A DNA stretch of 64,000 bases, from NCBI RefSeq assembly GCF_004358755.1, contig NZ_SMZY01000003.1, forward strand, positions 186,001 to 250,000, in the 5' to 3' direction. Source of the stretch: Peribacillus frigoritolerans (GTDB lineage: Bacteria; Bacillota; Bacilli; Bacillales; Bacillaceae). The position numbers were made by a program, and so were the translations under genes. Under the pieces are notes generated by a model that had not been told where the DNA came from, made no database searches, and worked only from the letters and a program-made list of their open reading frames with translations. How positions within the stretch are numbered: the first letter of the stretch is position 1; the number at the start of each line of letters is the position of its first letter. Of this stretch, positions 47,757-56,138 are shown piece after piece.

Positions 47757-48413
47757 CTAACGTTTATCTAATTTTGATGTGATAAAGTCTCCAATAAATT
47801 GGATAATAAATACAATTACTAATATCAGGATTGTCGCAATCATTGTTACAGCATTATTATTCCTCTGGAAGCCTTCAAGAAATGCAAGATTTCCGAGTCC
47901 CCCGGCTCCGACTACCCCTGCCATGGCTGTATAGCCGACAAGAGCAATGGCTGTTACGGTAATTCCAGAGATTAGCGCTGGTGATGATTCCGGTATTAAA
48001 ACCTTCCAGATGATCGTGGATGTTTTTGCCCCCATTGATCTTGCTGCCTCAATGACTCCCTTATCAATCTCACGCAGTGCAATTTCAACCATCCGCCCGT
48101 AAAACGGTGCAGCGCCAATGATTAAGGCCGGCAGTGCTGCTTTTGCCCCAAGGAACGTATCTAAAATTGCCTTTGTAAAAGGAATCAGCAGAATGATCAG
48201 GAGAATAAACGGAATGGACCTGAAAATATTCACGAATGCAGAAATAATGATATTAACCGGTTTATTTTCCCATATACCGCCTTTTGCCGTTAAGAATAAT
48301 AGCAGTCCGAGTATTATGCCCAAGATAAAGGTTGCAGCTACAGAGAATCCTGTCATAAATAAAGTTTCACTGGTTGCTTCCCATACATTTTCCCATCTCA
48401 CGTTCTCAAACAT
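47757..48413 (-). CDS. metP: Methionine ABC transporter permease MetP
   Basis: A 218-residue MetI-type permease with five helices. The EAA loop with the ATPase contact is EAARSMGAKTSTIIWKVLIPES. The ATG at 48413 lies seven bases after GGAGGTG inside the end of metN; a TTG two codons earlier touches that site. Overlap with metN suggests coupled translation. Confidence 0.94.
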   Translation of the reverse strand: MFENVRWENVWEATSETLFMTGFSVAATFILGIILGLLLFLTAKGGIWENKPVNIIISAFVNIFRSIPFILLIILLIPFTKAILDTFLGAKAALPALIIGAAPFYGRMVEIALREIDKGVIEAARSMGAKTSTIIWKVLIPESSPALISGITVTAIALVGYTAMAGVVGAGGLGNLAFLEGFQRNNNAVTMIATILILVIVFIIQFIGDFITSKLDKR

Positions 48414-49431
48414 TCGCAATCACCTCCGCTTCTACTTCCTGACTGCGGATAAATGCCATTGCCTTATCCAGTTGATCAGGTTCCCCGTCCATATGAATGA
48501 ACAAGGTTCCATATGATCCGCTTTGAGTTTGAGATATTTTCCCCTGAAGAATATTTACTTCAATTGGATGATTTCGGATAAGATTCGTAATGAGCGGACT
48601 TTCTGTTGAATCTCCCACAAATGTTAATTGAATAACCATTCCATACTTGTATTTCTCAAGAATTAATTCCATTGTTTCTTGCGTATCGTCCGGCTCTGTA
48701 ATTTGTTTCACAAAGCGCTTCGTGATAGCCTGCTGAGGTTTTTTGAATACATCAAGTACCTGACCCTGCTCAACAATCCGTCCGTTTTCCATCACCGCAA
48801 CCCGGTGACAGATTTTACGGATAACGTGCATTTCATGTGTAATCAGGACTATTGTTAAACCGAGCCTCTCGTTAATATCCACAAGCAGCTCGAGTATGGA
48901 ATCTGTTGTTTGCGGGTCCAGTGCTGATGTAGCTTCATCACAAAGCAAAACCTTTGGATTATTCGCAAGAGCTCTCGCAATTCCGACACGCTGCTTTTGC
49001 CCTCCGCTCAGCTGGGATGGATAGGCATCTTCCCGTCCTTCAAGTCCTACAAGCTTAATGAGCTCTTCTACACGGTTTACCCGCTGCTCTTTTTTTACTC
49101 CGGCGATTTCTAATGGAAACGAAATATTTTCCCGGACTGTTCTTGACCAAAGGAGATTAAAATGCTGAAAGATCATACTGATTTCATGTCTTGCTTTTCT
49201 CAGCTCGTCTCCGCGAATTTTATCGATTTTTCTGCCGGCTACTTGTATAGAACCGCCTGTAGGCTTTTCAAGTCCATTCAGCAATCTGATCAGGGAGCTT
49301 TTTCCCGCTCCGCTATAACCGATAATTCCGAAAATTTCTCCTTGATTTATGTTCAAATCAACCGAATCAACCGCGGTAACATTTCCACTTTTGGATTGAA
49401 AGACTTTTTTGACATCCTTTAACGTAATCAC
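48406..49431 (-). CDS. metN: Methionine ABC transporter ATPase MetN
   Basis: A 341-residue ATPase: Walker A GYSGAGKSSL, signature LSGGQKQR, Walker B VLLCDEATSALD, H-loop ITHEMHV. The C-terminal ACT/NIL-type domain (about 265-341, VQLTFVGDSTESPLITNLIRNHPIEVNILQG) is where methionine gives transinhibition in MetN proteins. The GTG at 49431 lies five bases after GAAGGTG; an ATG at 49449 has no ribosome binding site. The leader holds a SAM riboswitch, its terminator and an inserted repeat (copy E). Confidence 0.95.
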   Translation of the reverse strand: MITLKDVKKVFQSKSGNVTAVDSVDLNINQGEIFGIIGYSGAGKSSLIRLLNGLEKPTGGSIQVAGRKIDKIRGDELRKARHEISMIFQHFNLLWSRTVRENISFPLEIAGVKKEQRVNRVEELIKLVGLEGREDAYPSQLSGGQKQRVGIARALANNPKVLLCDEATSALDPQTTDSILELLVDINERLGLTIVLITHEMHVIRKICHRVAVMENGRIVEQGQVLDVFKKPQQAITKRFVKQITEPDDTQETMELILEKYKYGMVIQLTFVGDSTESPLITNLIRNHPIEVNILQGKISQTQSGSYGTLFIHMDGEPDQLDKAMAFIRSQEVEAEVIANV

Positions 49432-49495
49432 GACTTCACCTTCTTCCAAAATTCAACTCACTATCTTTTTGCGCGAAATCTGTCAGATTCATGTT

Positions 49496-49654
49496 GAGAT
49501 AAGAAAAGCGCAAGCGCCCGTTTAGCGCAGGCATGACAGATAAGGATCCGACAGAAAAGGCGCTTTTTGCCAATACTTTCGGAGCCGTTCTGGCCGAGGA
49601 GCCTGAGCGATTCCGCTCGCCATCGAAGCGCAAAATTTTATACTTTCTTATCTC
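49496..49654 (+). repeat. Dispersed GGATCC-hairpin element, copy E, with terminal inverted repeats
   Basis: A 159-base copy bounded by GAGATAAGAAA (49496-49506) and its perfect reverse complement TTTCTTATCTC (49644-49654). Inside is the shared core GACAGATAAGGATCCGACAG...GGCGCTTTTTGCC...TTTCGGAGCCGTTCTGGCC; one GGATCC is changed to GGAGCC. It lies between the riboswitch terminator and the metN start codon, opposite to metN. Confidence 0.92.
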
Positions 49655-49659
49655 TAAAC

Positions 49660-49696
49660 AAAAATGCCTTTCTGCATAAATGAGCAGAAAGGCATA
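49660..49696 (-). terminator. S-box-controlled terminator before metN
   Basis: Minus strand ATGCCTTTCTGC/GCAGAAAGGCAT hairpin followed by TTTTTG, directly after the SAM riboswitch. Formed when SAM is bound. Confidence 0.92.
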
Positions 49697-49708
49697 TCAA
49701 GTAGAAGA

Positions 49709-49829
49709 CCTTTCTCTCATCTTTCAAAGCATAAACAGCAGCTTTGAGTGAATTGGCACCTTTTCAATAAAATTGACGGTTGCCGGGCTTCGCAGGGCAC
49801 TTTCCCTCCACCTCTCTGGATAAGAGACT
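49709..49829 (-). ncRNA. SAM-I (S-box) riboswitch, metNPQ leader
   Basis: Read on the minus strand it shows the S-box landmarks: CTCTTATC at the 5' side, AGAGAGGTGGAGGGA, the AAGCCCGGCAACC block, GGTGCCAATTC, and the closing GAAAGATGAGAGAA. High SAM should favour the downstream terminator and stop metNPQ expression. Confidence 0.95.
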
Positions 49830-49930
49830 TACAATTTATTAAATTAATTAACGTTTAATTTCAGTGAGTTTGTACTACGAGTGTGATTTTATCATGTGTC
49901 AAAAGAAGGTGTCAATCCTAAAGTGTTTTA

Positions 49931-51253
49931 TTAATTTGAAAAGACGGATGATTCAATTAATGATTTCACACCTGTTGCTTGTTCAATCGCTTGTTCCAGA
50001 TCCTCTAAAAGGTCATCAATATGTTCGATTCCAACTGACAATCGGATTAAATCTTCTGTTACTCCTGATTTTTTCAACCCTTCTGCATCCAGCTGCTGAT
50101 GTGTCGTGCTGGCAGGATGAATGATCAGGCTTTTGGCATCTCCGACATTAGCTACATGTGACCATAGATTAACGGAATTAATTACCTTTGCACCTGCTGC
50201 ACGGCCGCCTTCAATGCCGAACACGACAACTGCTCCTGCTCCTTTAGCCAAATATTTATCCGCAAGAGCCTTATCAGGGTGCTGTTCATCTTCCGGGTAC
50301 AGGACCCATTTAACGGCAGGATGCTCATTCAAATATTCAACAACTTTTCTCGTGTTTAAAATATGCTCTTTCATTCTTACATGAAGGGTTTCCAGCCCCA
50401 GATTAAATTGAAAAGCATTAAACGGACTAATAGCCGGACCTAAATCTCTCAAAAGCTGAACCCGTGCTTTTACTATGAAAGCTGCTTCAGGCAATGCCTC
50501 CGCATATACCAGATTGTGATAACTTGGATCTGGAGTCGTAAAGCCGGGGAACTTATCCGTGTTCCAATCAAACTTTCCTCCGTCTACGATAATTCCGCCG
50601 AGTGTCGTGCCATTTCCAAGGAGCCATTTCGTTGCAGAGTGAATAACAATATCTGCTCCGTGCTCGATTGGCCTGCACAAATAAGGAGTTGCAAAGGTAT
50701 TATCAATAATTAGAGGAATTCCTGCTTCATGAGCAATTTTCGCAACAGCCTCAATGTCAAGAACCTGAAGACTCGGATTGCCGATTGTTTCTGCAAAGAT
50801 CGCCTTTGTATTCGGTGTAATGGCGTTCCGGAAATTCTCTGGTTCATTCGCATTTACGAACTTAGTCTGAATCCCGTATTTGGGCAATGTCGTCTGAAAA
50901 AGATTGTAGGTACCGCCGTAAAGGCTTGAGGCAGAGACAATCTCATCTCCTGTTCCGGCAACATTTAATATTGAGAGTGTGATCGCTGCCATGCCGCTTG
51001 CCACAGCAAGACTTCCAACTCCCCCTTCTAACTGGGCAACTCTTTCTTCGAAAACCGTGGATGTAGGATTATGTATACGGGTATAAATGTAACCCTGCTC
51101 CTTTAAGGCAAATAAATCCGATGCATGTTCAGTATCATTAAAAACATAAGCGTTAGACTGATAAATCGGCACAGCGCGCGCTCCTGTCGCCGGATCTTTC
51201 TGCAGCCCACCATGTACATTTACCGTTTCAAGCCGATACTTATTTTGTCCCAT
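49931..51253 (-). CDS. metY: O-acetylhomoserine sulfhydrylase / homocysteine synthase
   Basis: A 440-residue PLP enzyme of the Cys/Met metabolism family, long (MetY) type. PLP lysine in [16 protein letters not shown], phosphate site [23 protein letters not shown]-terminal signature and [10 protein letters not shown] near the end. It makes homocysteine from O-acetylhomoserine and sulfide. The ATG at 51253 lies nine bases after AAGGGAG; an earlier ATG abuts it. Under its own S-box riboswitch. I do not recall a metY at this place in B. subtilis. Confidence 0.92.
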   Translation of the reverse strand: MGQNKYRLETVNVHGGLQKDPATGARAVPIYQSNAYVFNDTEHASDLFALKEQGYIYTRIHNPTSTVFEERVAQLEGGVGSLAVASGMAAITLSILNVAGTGDEIVSASSLYGGTYNLFQTTLPKYGIQTKFVNANEPENFRNAITPNTKAIFAETIGNPSLQVLDIEAVAKIAHEAGIPLIIDNTFATPYLCRPIEHGADIVIHSATKWLLGNGTTLGGIIVDGGKFDWNTDKFPGFTTPDPSYHNLVYAEALPEAAFIVKARVQLLRDLGPAISPFNAFQFNLGLETLHVRMKEHILNTRKVVEYLNEHPAVKWVLYPEDEQHPDKALADKYLAKGAGAVVVFGIEGGRAAGAKVINSVNLWSHVANVGDAKSLIIHPASTTHQQLDAEGLKKSGVTEDLIRLSVGIEHIDDLLEDLEQAIEQATGVKSLIESSVFSN

Positions 51254-51284
51254 TTTCCCCATCTCCCTTAAATAATTTCAAATA

Positions 51285-51306
51285 AAAAACCCCTTCATAG
51301 AAGAGG
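51285..51306 (-). terminator. S-box-controlled terminator before metY
   Basis: Minus strand CCTCTTC-TAT-GAAGGGG followed by TTTTTTAT. GAAGAG earlier in the leader could pair instead with CTCTTC, giving the antiterminator. Confidence 0.85.
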
Positions 51307-51324
51307 TATAATTCCCATATCTCT

Positions 51325-51433
51325 TCTTATCTGCCAGAGCTGTCTGCCTGCTCTGCTGGAATTGGCACCGTGTTGCATCAACCGGTTGCCGGGCTTCATC
51401 GGGCCAAGTCCCTCCGCCTCTCTTGATAAGGTT
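51325..51433 (-). ncRNA. SAM-I (S-box) riboswitch, metY leader
   Basis: Minus strand: CTTATCAAGAGAGGCGGAGG, GACTTGGCCCGATGAAGCC, CGGCAACCGG, GGTGCCAATTCC and the closing CAGATAAG. All S-box core blocks are present in order, closer to consensus than the metN copy. Confidence 0.96.
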
Positions 51434-51511
51434 TTATTCGCACTTAAATCTAAATGAATTGTAACACTCCTTTATTTCTTCCGTCAATTAGTAGTTTGAA
51501 TTTTTAGATAA

Positions 51512-51841
51512 TTATTTTGACAGCTGAATAATGGATTCAAGTCTCAATACATTGCGAAAAGACCCTTTAACCTCCAGCGCTCCAAGCTTAGCAAGCTGCA
51601 GAAGTCTGATTGGTGTTTGAAAACAGTCTGAAAGATGATTTTCATCACCAGACACCAGTACATGTGCTGAAAGATGATCATTGCCGCTGCTCAGAAAACA
51701 CGTGCCCTTTTTCAGCACTAGAAGAACTGGCTTTTGTTTCGAGCCGGAACTTGTTATCTGTATTCTCAATTCTTCTTTAGGGAGCAGAGGCTGAATAAAA
51801 TGAGACGCATTCATTTTTTCCACAAACGAAAATAAGTCCAT
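51512..51841 (-). CDS. yusD: SCP2-like small protein (YusD)
   Basis: A 109-residue protein with a pattern like SCP-2 sterol-transfer folds: VLLVLKKGTCFLSSG, HVLVSGDENHLSDCF and the end ALEVKGSFRNVLRLESIIQL. No catalytic residues. The ATG at 51841 is seven bases after GGAGAG; an ATG at 51856 overlaps that site. Position after the met genes fits yusD. A lipid-binding role is inference from fold only. Confidence 0.7.
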   Translation of the reverse strand: MDLFSFVEKMNASHFIQPLLPKEELRIQITSSGSKQKPVLLVLKKGTCFLSSGNDHLSAHVLVSGDENHLSDCFQTPIRLLQLAKLGALEVKGSFRNVLRLESIIQLSK

Positions 51842-52000
51842 TTTTTGTCTCTCCATTTCTTTCTTTTGTGATCGTAAAGTATTAATTCGTTTTCATACGA
51901 ACAAACACCTTTAAGAAAGGTTCGACACTTTATTGGACTTGGACAGACAAAATAATCGTTCTTTTCTATTTCCCAAGAAATATGTCAAATGCCGCCCTTC

Positions 52001-52309
52001 TCAGGCGGCATATTCTTTCAATATTTGATAGACATGTTCTACAGAATGAAAGGCATATTTCTTTTGCGCAACTTCTCCATTTTCAAAAATAAGCATGCAG
52101 GGTACACTTTCTATTCCCCACTCGATCGCTTGCTTCGGAAGGAAATTAAGGTTTGCCGTATGAATGGTTAAACCCGGCAGCAATGCTTCAACAACAGTCA
52201 GCATTTTTTTTGCCAGCTGACACGTTCCGCAAAATGGAGTGTAAAGATAAAGAATGCCAAATTCTTTTTCAGCAAAAATACCTAATTGTTCTTCTGGAAT
52301 TTCAATCAT
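52001..52309 (-). CDS. yusE: Thioredoxin-family protein YusE
   Basis: A 102-residue thioredoxin-like protein. Active-site CGTC is in LYTPFCGTCQLAKKM (about residue 28), cis-Pro in GIESVPCMLIF, where an unusual extra Cys follows the Pro. Cytosolic thiol-disulfide exchange is expected. The ribosome binding site GGGAG is rather far (14 bases). Downstream of yusF by 33 bases and probably co-transcribed. Confidence 0.9.
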   Translation of the reverse strand: MIEIPEEQLGIFAEKEFGILYLYTPFCGTCQLAKKMLTVVEALLPGLTIHTANLNFLPKQAIEWGIESVPCMLIFENGEVAQKKYAFHSVEHVYQILKEYAA

Positions 52310-52342
52310 TGCTTTATCTGATACTCCCTTTTTTTTTAATAA

Positions 52343-52690
52343 TTATAAGTATTTCGCGTGAACATCAATATTTGCGCTTAAAAGCACTGCAGCAACATGC
52401 TGATCAGGTGCAGTCGCAACTTCACGGTACATCTTATCTATAAATAAATGCGCAGCTTCGGGCAGTTCCCGCTTGAATTGTTTTCTAAGGCGATCCCCTG
52501 ATTCGTCTGAGTCGACGAGCACATATACATCCCGGTAAAACAGCTCATCAATCATTTCATCTAAGCGTGTAAGACTTATTGTGCCATTCGTACAGATGAT
52601 TTCCACAGGTTCATTTACAACATTAAGAACCTTGCGTTTGTCAGATGTTCCTTCAACTATTATGACCTTTTCAACCTCAATTGCAGACAT
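52343..52690 (-). CDS. yusF: Toprim-domain protein YusF
   Basis: A 115-residue stand-alone Toprim protein. The motifs are VIIVEGTSDKR (catalytic Glu) and VLVDSDESGDRLRK (DxD), as in the RNase M5 and primase group. The C-terminus (FIDKMYREVATAPDQHVAAVLLSANIDVH) fits the small-primase-like/RNase M5-like class. The ATG at 52690 is six bases after AGGTG. Nuclease or primase-type activity is possible; unproved. Confidence 0.88.
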   Translation of the reverse strand: MSAIEVEKVIIVEGTSDKRKVLNVVNEPVEIICTNGTISLTRLDEMIDELFYRDVYVLVDSDESGDRLRKQFKRELPEAAHLFIDKMYREVATAPDQHVAAVLLSANIDVHAKYL

Positions 52691-52785
52691 CGCCATCACC
52701 TATTCAGTCAGTATGTGTTATCTTATAACCTATTCGAATTGCATGAGGTTGTTTCTTAAATGAAATGAAAAGAATGAAATTGAAC

Positions 52786-52822
52786 AAAAATGGCAGCGGA
52801 ACATTTCATTCCACTGCCATTC
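52786..52822 (-). terminator. Terminator of yusG
   Basis: AATGGCAGTGGAA/TTCCGCTGCCATT with a seven-base loop and T5 on the minus strand. Confidence 0.9.
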
Positions 52823-52824
52823 GA

Positions 52825-53070
52825 TTAGCACCAGCCGTTTTCTTCGTCACAATCTACATACTTTTCATCTTGTTTTGATAAAACGTCTGCATACTGGAAA
52901 AAGGAATGGTTTTCTTCTTCATATCCATTTTTCAATGAAACTTGATTTCCATTATGACCAAAAGACATTGTGCCAATTTGCTCTTTTTCAAAAAACAAGT
53001 TCATTTGACCAGCCGAAAAACGTCCTGTAACCCGGTCTGTAATATCTAAACGTTTCTTTTCAAAAGACAT
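52825..53070 (-). CDS. yusG: YusG, DUF2553 small protein
   Basis: An 81-residue protein: KKRLDITDRVTGRFSAGQMNLFFEK, then EQIGTMSFGHNGNQVSLKNGYEEENHSFFQYADVL and an acidic end (YVDCDEENGWC) with two cysteines. Matches the short YusG family by content and position next to gcvH. ATG behind AGGAGGG. Function unknown. Confidence 0.82.
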   Translation of the reverse strand: MSFEKKRLDITDRVTGRFSAGQMNLFFEKEQIGTMSFGHNGNQVSLKNGYEEENHSFFQYADVLSKQDEKYVDCDEENGWC

Positions 53071-53123
53071 ACTTGAACACCCTCCTTTTTATAACTTAGG
53101 GTGTCCTTATTCTATGTCCTTTA

Positions 53124-53507
53124 TCAGTCTTCGTTTGTCATTTCCACATATTGCTCAGCAGTCATTAAGCTGTCAACATCACTCACATTGCTAGGCTCGA
53201 TCACGATCATCCATGCTTTTTCGTAAGGTGACTCATTGACAAATTCCGGGCTGTCATCAAGATCTTCATTGATTTCTACAACTTTTCCGCTGATTGGCGC
53301 GTAAAGCTCAGAAACCGTTTTTACAGATTCAACGCTTCCGAAAGGCTCGTCTGCTTTAATTTCATCTCCAACTTCAGGAAGCTCAACAAATACAATATCT
53401 CCAAGTTCTGATTGAGCAAAATCAGTGATTCCGATACGTACTTTTTCGCCTTCCACTTTAACCCATTCGTGCTCTTCAGAATAACGAAGTTCTTTTGGTG
53501 TGTTCAT
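53124..53507 (-). CDS. gcvH: Glycine cleavage system H protein
   Basis: A 127-residue lipoyl carrier. The lipoylated residue is Lys63 in [19 protein letters not shown]. In Bacillus GcvH also serves as the entry point for octanoyl groups that LipA converts and LipL passes on. The ATG at 53507 lies seven bases after GGAGGT. No other gcv gene is in the window, so it is unlinked from gcvT/P here. Confidence 0.96.
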   Translation of the reverse strand: MNTPKELRYSEEHEWVKVEGEKVRIGITDFAQSELGDIVFVELPEVGDEIKADEPFGSVESVKTVSELYAPISGKVVEINEDLDDSPEFVNESPYEKAWMIVIEPSNVSDVDSLMTAEQYVEMTNED

Positions 53508-53565
53508 TTTTATTACCTCCAAGTTTTATCATGTTTATTTGTAAAAAGACTGAAGTGAATGTCTT

Positions 53566-53928
53566 CTACTTCTTTCCCCATGCTTCTTCAAATTGATCTT
53601 CTTTAAAGCCGACGGTAACCTTCTTGCCGTCTGTTGTTAATGGCCTTTTGATAAGCATGCCGTCTGATGCCAGAATCTCAAGCAGTTCATCTTCAGATAA
53701 TGAAGCAACCTTTTCTTTCATGCCTAATTCACGGTATTTTTGACCGCTGGTATTAAAAAACTTTTTTACTTCTAGCCCGCTGTTATCAAGCATCGTTTTT
53801 AATTCTTCTTTTGTCGGTGGATTTTCGACAATATGTACATCTTTTACCTGCAAATTGTGATCTTCAAACCACTTTTTTGCTTTTCGGCATGTACCGCATT
53901 TTGGATACCAGTAAAACGTAAGAGCCAC
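53566..53928 (-). CDS. yusI: ArsC/Spx-family protein YusI
   Basis: A 120-residue ArsC-like thioredoxin-fold protein. The CGTC site is in FYWYPKCGTCRKAKKW, and LIKRPLTTDGKKVTVGFKEDQFEEAW is the family's C-terminal signature. Related to Spx but without known regulator activity. The GTG at 53928 gives a family-like start (ALTFYWYP) and follows GGTGGTG; the TTG at 53946 has no ribosome binding site. Confidence 0.9.
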   Translation of the reverse strand: MALTFYWYPKCGTCRKAKKWFEDHNLQVKDVHIVENPPTKEELKTMLDNSGLEVKKFFNTSGQKYRELGMKEKVASLSEDELLEILASDGMLIKRPLTTDGKKVTVGFKEDQFEEAWGKK

Positions 53929-54031
53929 TCTTTTCACCACCTGCAACCGTAATTGAACAACATTATTTTACCACAATCATTTGGACAATCATAATCACAA
54001 GTTTCTATCTTGGAATTTCCAGATTCCGCAA

Positions 54032-54072
54032 AGAAATAAGACCTTTTCCGTTGCTGGAAAAGGTCTATTTCT
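54032..54072 (-). terminator. Terminator of fadNAE
   Basis: AAATAGACCTTTTCC/GGAAAAGGTCTTATTT, nearly perfect 15-bp stem, just past fadE. Confidence 0.92.
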
Positions 54073-54082
54073 TACAGTCTGC

Positions 54083-55867
54083 TTAAGCGCGGTAACCATT
54101 TTCTTCAATTAATGCAGCTGCAATTTCACGTTTTTTAGCAATCACGTTAATCGGAGTGTGACGCGTGAATTTTCTTAGAGCTGAAATCATCATGCGGAGG
54201 GTATCGCCCTGCTCGATCGCAACTAAAGATTCTTTTGCATGTGCTTCAATTTCATTAAAAGCTTCCTGGCAATACACTTGAGTGTAGAGAAGTTTTTGAG
54301 CACTCTTTGCTTCTCCTGCTTTGCTGATTGCCTTTTCAGTGCGAAGAATCGCTGATTCCATTGCATAAATATTGCTTACGATATCTGCAATGTTCACCAA
54401 TACTTCCTGCTCCTTCTGCAATGACTGGCCATACTTTTGTGCAGCAAGCCCAGCGATCATTAAGCCGATTTTTTTAGCATTTTTCAACAAATGTTTTTCT
54501 TGCTCAAGAACGCCTTCTCCAACTTCTTCAGGCATAAGCATCATTAACTCTTCCTGCAGAGCTTGAGCCTTTTGCAGCAATGGCAATTCCCCTTTCATTG
54601 CTTTGCGCAAATACGTTCCCGGCACTAATAGGCGGTTAATTTCATTTGTTCCTTCAAAGATACGGTTAATACGGGAATCGCGGTATGCTCTTTCCACTTC
54701 ATATTCTGCCATAAATCCGTACCCGCCATGAATTTGAACACCTTCGTCTACTACATAATCCAGCGTTTCAGATCCCAATACTTTATTTAATGAACACTCG
54801 ATCGCATATTCAGCAATGGAAGCAGCTACTTCTTTGCCGTCTTTTACCTCTTCAGGAGACAAGCGGCTCATGCGGTCTTCAAACAATCCTACTGTACGGT
54901 AGACAGAGCTCTCCATTGCATATGTTTTAGAAGCCATATTAGCCAGTTTTTCCTGGATCAGCGAGAAGCTGCTGATTGGCGTTTTAAATTGCTGGCGCTG
55001 ATTCGCATATTGAACAGAGACATCAATAATGCGTTTTGATCCGCCGATTGTACCTACCGCTAATTTATATCTTCCGATGTTAAGAATATTAAAGGCGATA
55101 ACATGGCCTTTTCCAAGGTCACCTAATAGATTTTCTTTTGGAACCATAGCATCTTCAAGAATGAGAGTTCTAGTTGATGAACCCTTGATTCCCATTTTCT
55201 TTTCTTCTGGACCTGTTGAAACTCCAGGGTATTCTTTTTCTACAATGAAAGCTGAGAAATGCTCTCCGTCAACTTTTGCATAGACAACAAAAACATCAGC
55301 AAAGCCTGAGTTTGTAATCCATTGCTTTTCTCCATTCAGGACATAGTGAGTTCCTTCAGCATTCAGTCTTGCAGTTGCTCTTGCACCAAGTGCATCTGAT
55401 CCAGAACCCGGCTCAGTCAATGCGTAAGCTGCAATGCGCTGGCCCGTTGCAAGGTCAGGCAGATATTGCTGCTTTTGTTCTTCATTGCCGAAGAGCACAA
55501 TTGGAAGAGATCCAATTCCTACATGTGCTCCGTAGGATAATGAAAAGCTGCCTGCACGCGCAAATTTTTCTGTGATTAAAGCTGAACTGATTTTATCCAG
55601 TCCAAGTCCGCCGTATTCTTCAGGAACATCTGCTCCAAGCAGACCAAGATCGCCTGCTTGCTTAAGCAGCTTCACAGATTTATCGAATTGATGATTCTCA
55701 ATATCTTCTAAGTGCGGCAAAACATCATTTACAACAAAATCCTCAGTCGTTTTAGCAATCATTTTATGCTCATCTGTGAAATCCTCAGGAGTAAATACAC
55801 TTTCAAAAGTCACATCATCTAATAAAAAGCTGCCGCCTTTGATTACATTTTCAGTCGTTTTAGACAT
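54083..55867 (-). CDS. fadE: Acyl-CoA dehydrogenase FadE
   Basis: A 594-residue FAD acyl-CoA dehydrogenase for the first step of beta-oxidation. N-terminal and middle domains with YALTEPGSGSDALGARATA and WITNSGFADVFVVYAKVDG, and the C-terminal RINRIFEGTNEINRLLVPG, where the catalytic Glu lies. The extra C-terminal 170 residues mark the long (VLCAD/FadE YusJ) form. ATG behind GGGGGAACC. Third gene of fadNAE, but separated from fadA by 271 bases holding a GC-rich repeat. Confidence 0.95.
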   Translation of the reverse strand: MSKTTENVIKGGSFLLDDVTFESVFTPEDFTDEHKMIAKTTEDFVVNDVLPHLEDIENHQFDKSVKLLKQAGDLGLLGADVPEEYGGLGLDKISSALITEKFARAGSFSLSYGAHVGIGSLPIVLFGNEEQKQQYLPDLATGQRIAAYALTEPGSGSDALGARATARLNAEGTHYVLNGEKQWITNSGFADVFVVYAKVDGEHFSAFIVEKEYPGVSTGPEEKKMGIKGSSTRTLILEDAMVPKENLLGDLGKGHVIAFNILNIGRYKLAVGTIGGSKRIIDVSVQYANQRQQFKTPISSFSLIQEKLANMASKTYAMESSVYRTVGLFEDRMSRLSPEEVKDGKEVAASIAEYAIECSLNKVLGSETLDYVVDEGVQIHGGYGFMAEYEVERAYRDSRINRIFEGTNEINRLLVPGTYLRKAMKGELPLLQKAQALQEELMMLMPEEVGEGVLEQEKHLLKNAKKIGLMIAGLAAQKYGQSLQKEQEVLVNIADIVSNIYAMESAILRTEKAISKAGEAKSAQKLLYTQVYCQEAFNEIEAHAKESLVAIEQGDTLRMMISALRKFTRHTPINVIAKKREIAAALIEENGYRA

Positions 55868-55949
55868 GATTGGTTCCCCCGTTTACTAAATTTAATTAAA
55901 TGGCTGTTTTAGAATGGATGGTTGTTTTTCAAAATAAATATTGTCGGTT

Positions 55950-56072
55950 TCTTTCCGCTCCAGGAACTTGCTTTCCGCGGTCCGCCTGGGAGCCTACTCG
56001 TCTTTGCCTGTGGGGTCTCCCAATTTGCTCTATTTCCCGCAGGAGTCAAGTTTATCCGCTGCTGTCCACTTA
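55950..56072. repeat. GC-rich dispersed element in the fadA-fadE gap
   Basis: Starts near TTTCCGCTCCAGGAACTTGC and ends CCCGCAGGAGTCAAGTTT. The ends form an imperfect inverted repeat (GAACTTGCTTTCCGCGG against AAACTTGACTCCTGCGGG, reverse complement). The middle has CTGGGAGCC...GGGGTCTCCCA. I recognise very similar sequence from intergenic regions of many Bacillaceae. Confidence 0.8.
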
Positions 56073-56138
56073 AGGTTTTTACCATTTAGTCCTTTTAAAC
56101 TTTAATTCGATAGCAACAATATTTCCGATAATAGCCAA

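Noticed and set aside
49436-49633. Protein-coding frame on the minus strand of the dispersed repeats (AKSAFSVGSLSV-like peptide)
   Set aside because: The same peptide appears opposite copies A, E and F only because the DNA repeat is conserved. No ribosome binding sites, different starts and ends, and other copies break the frame.
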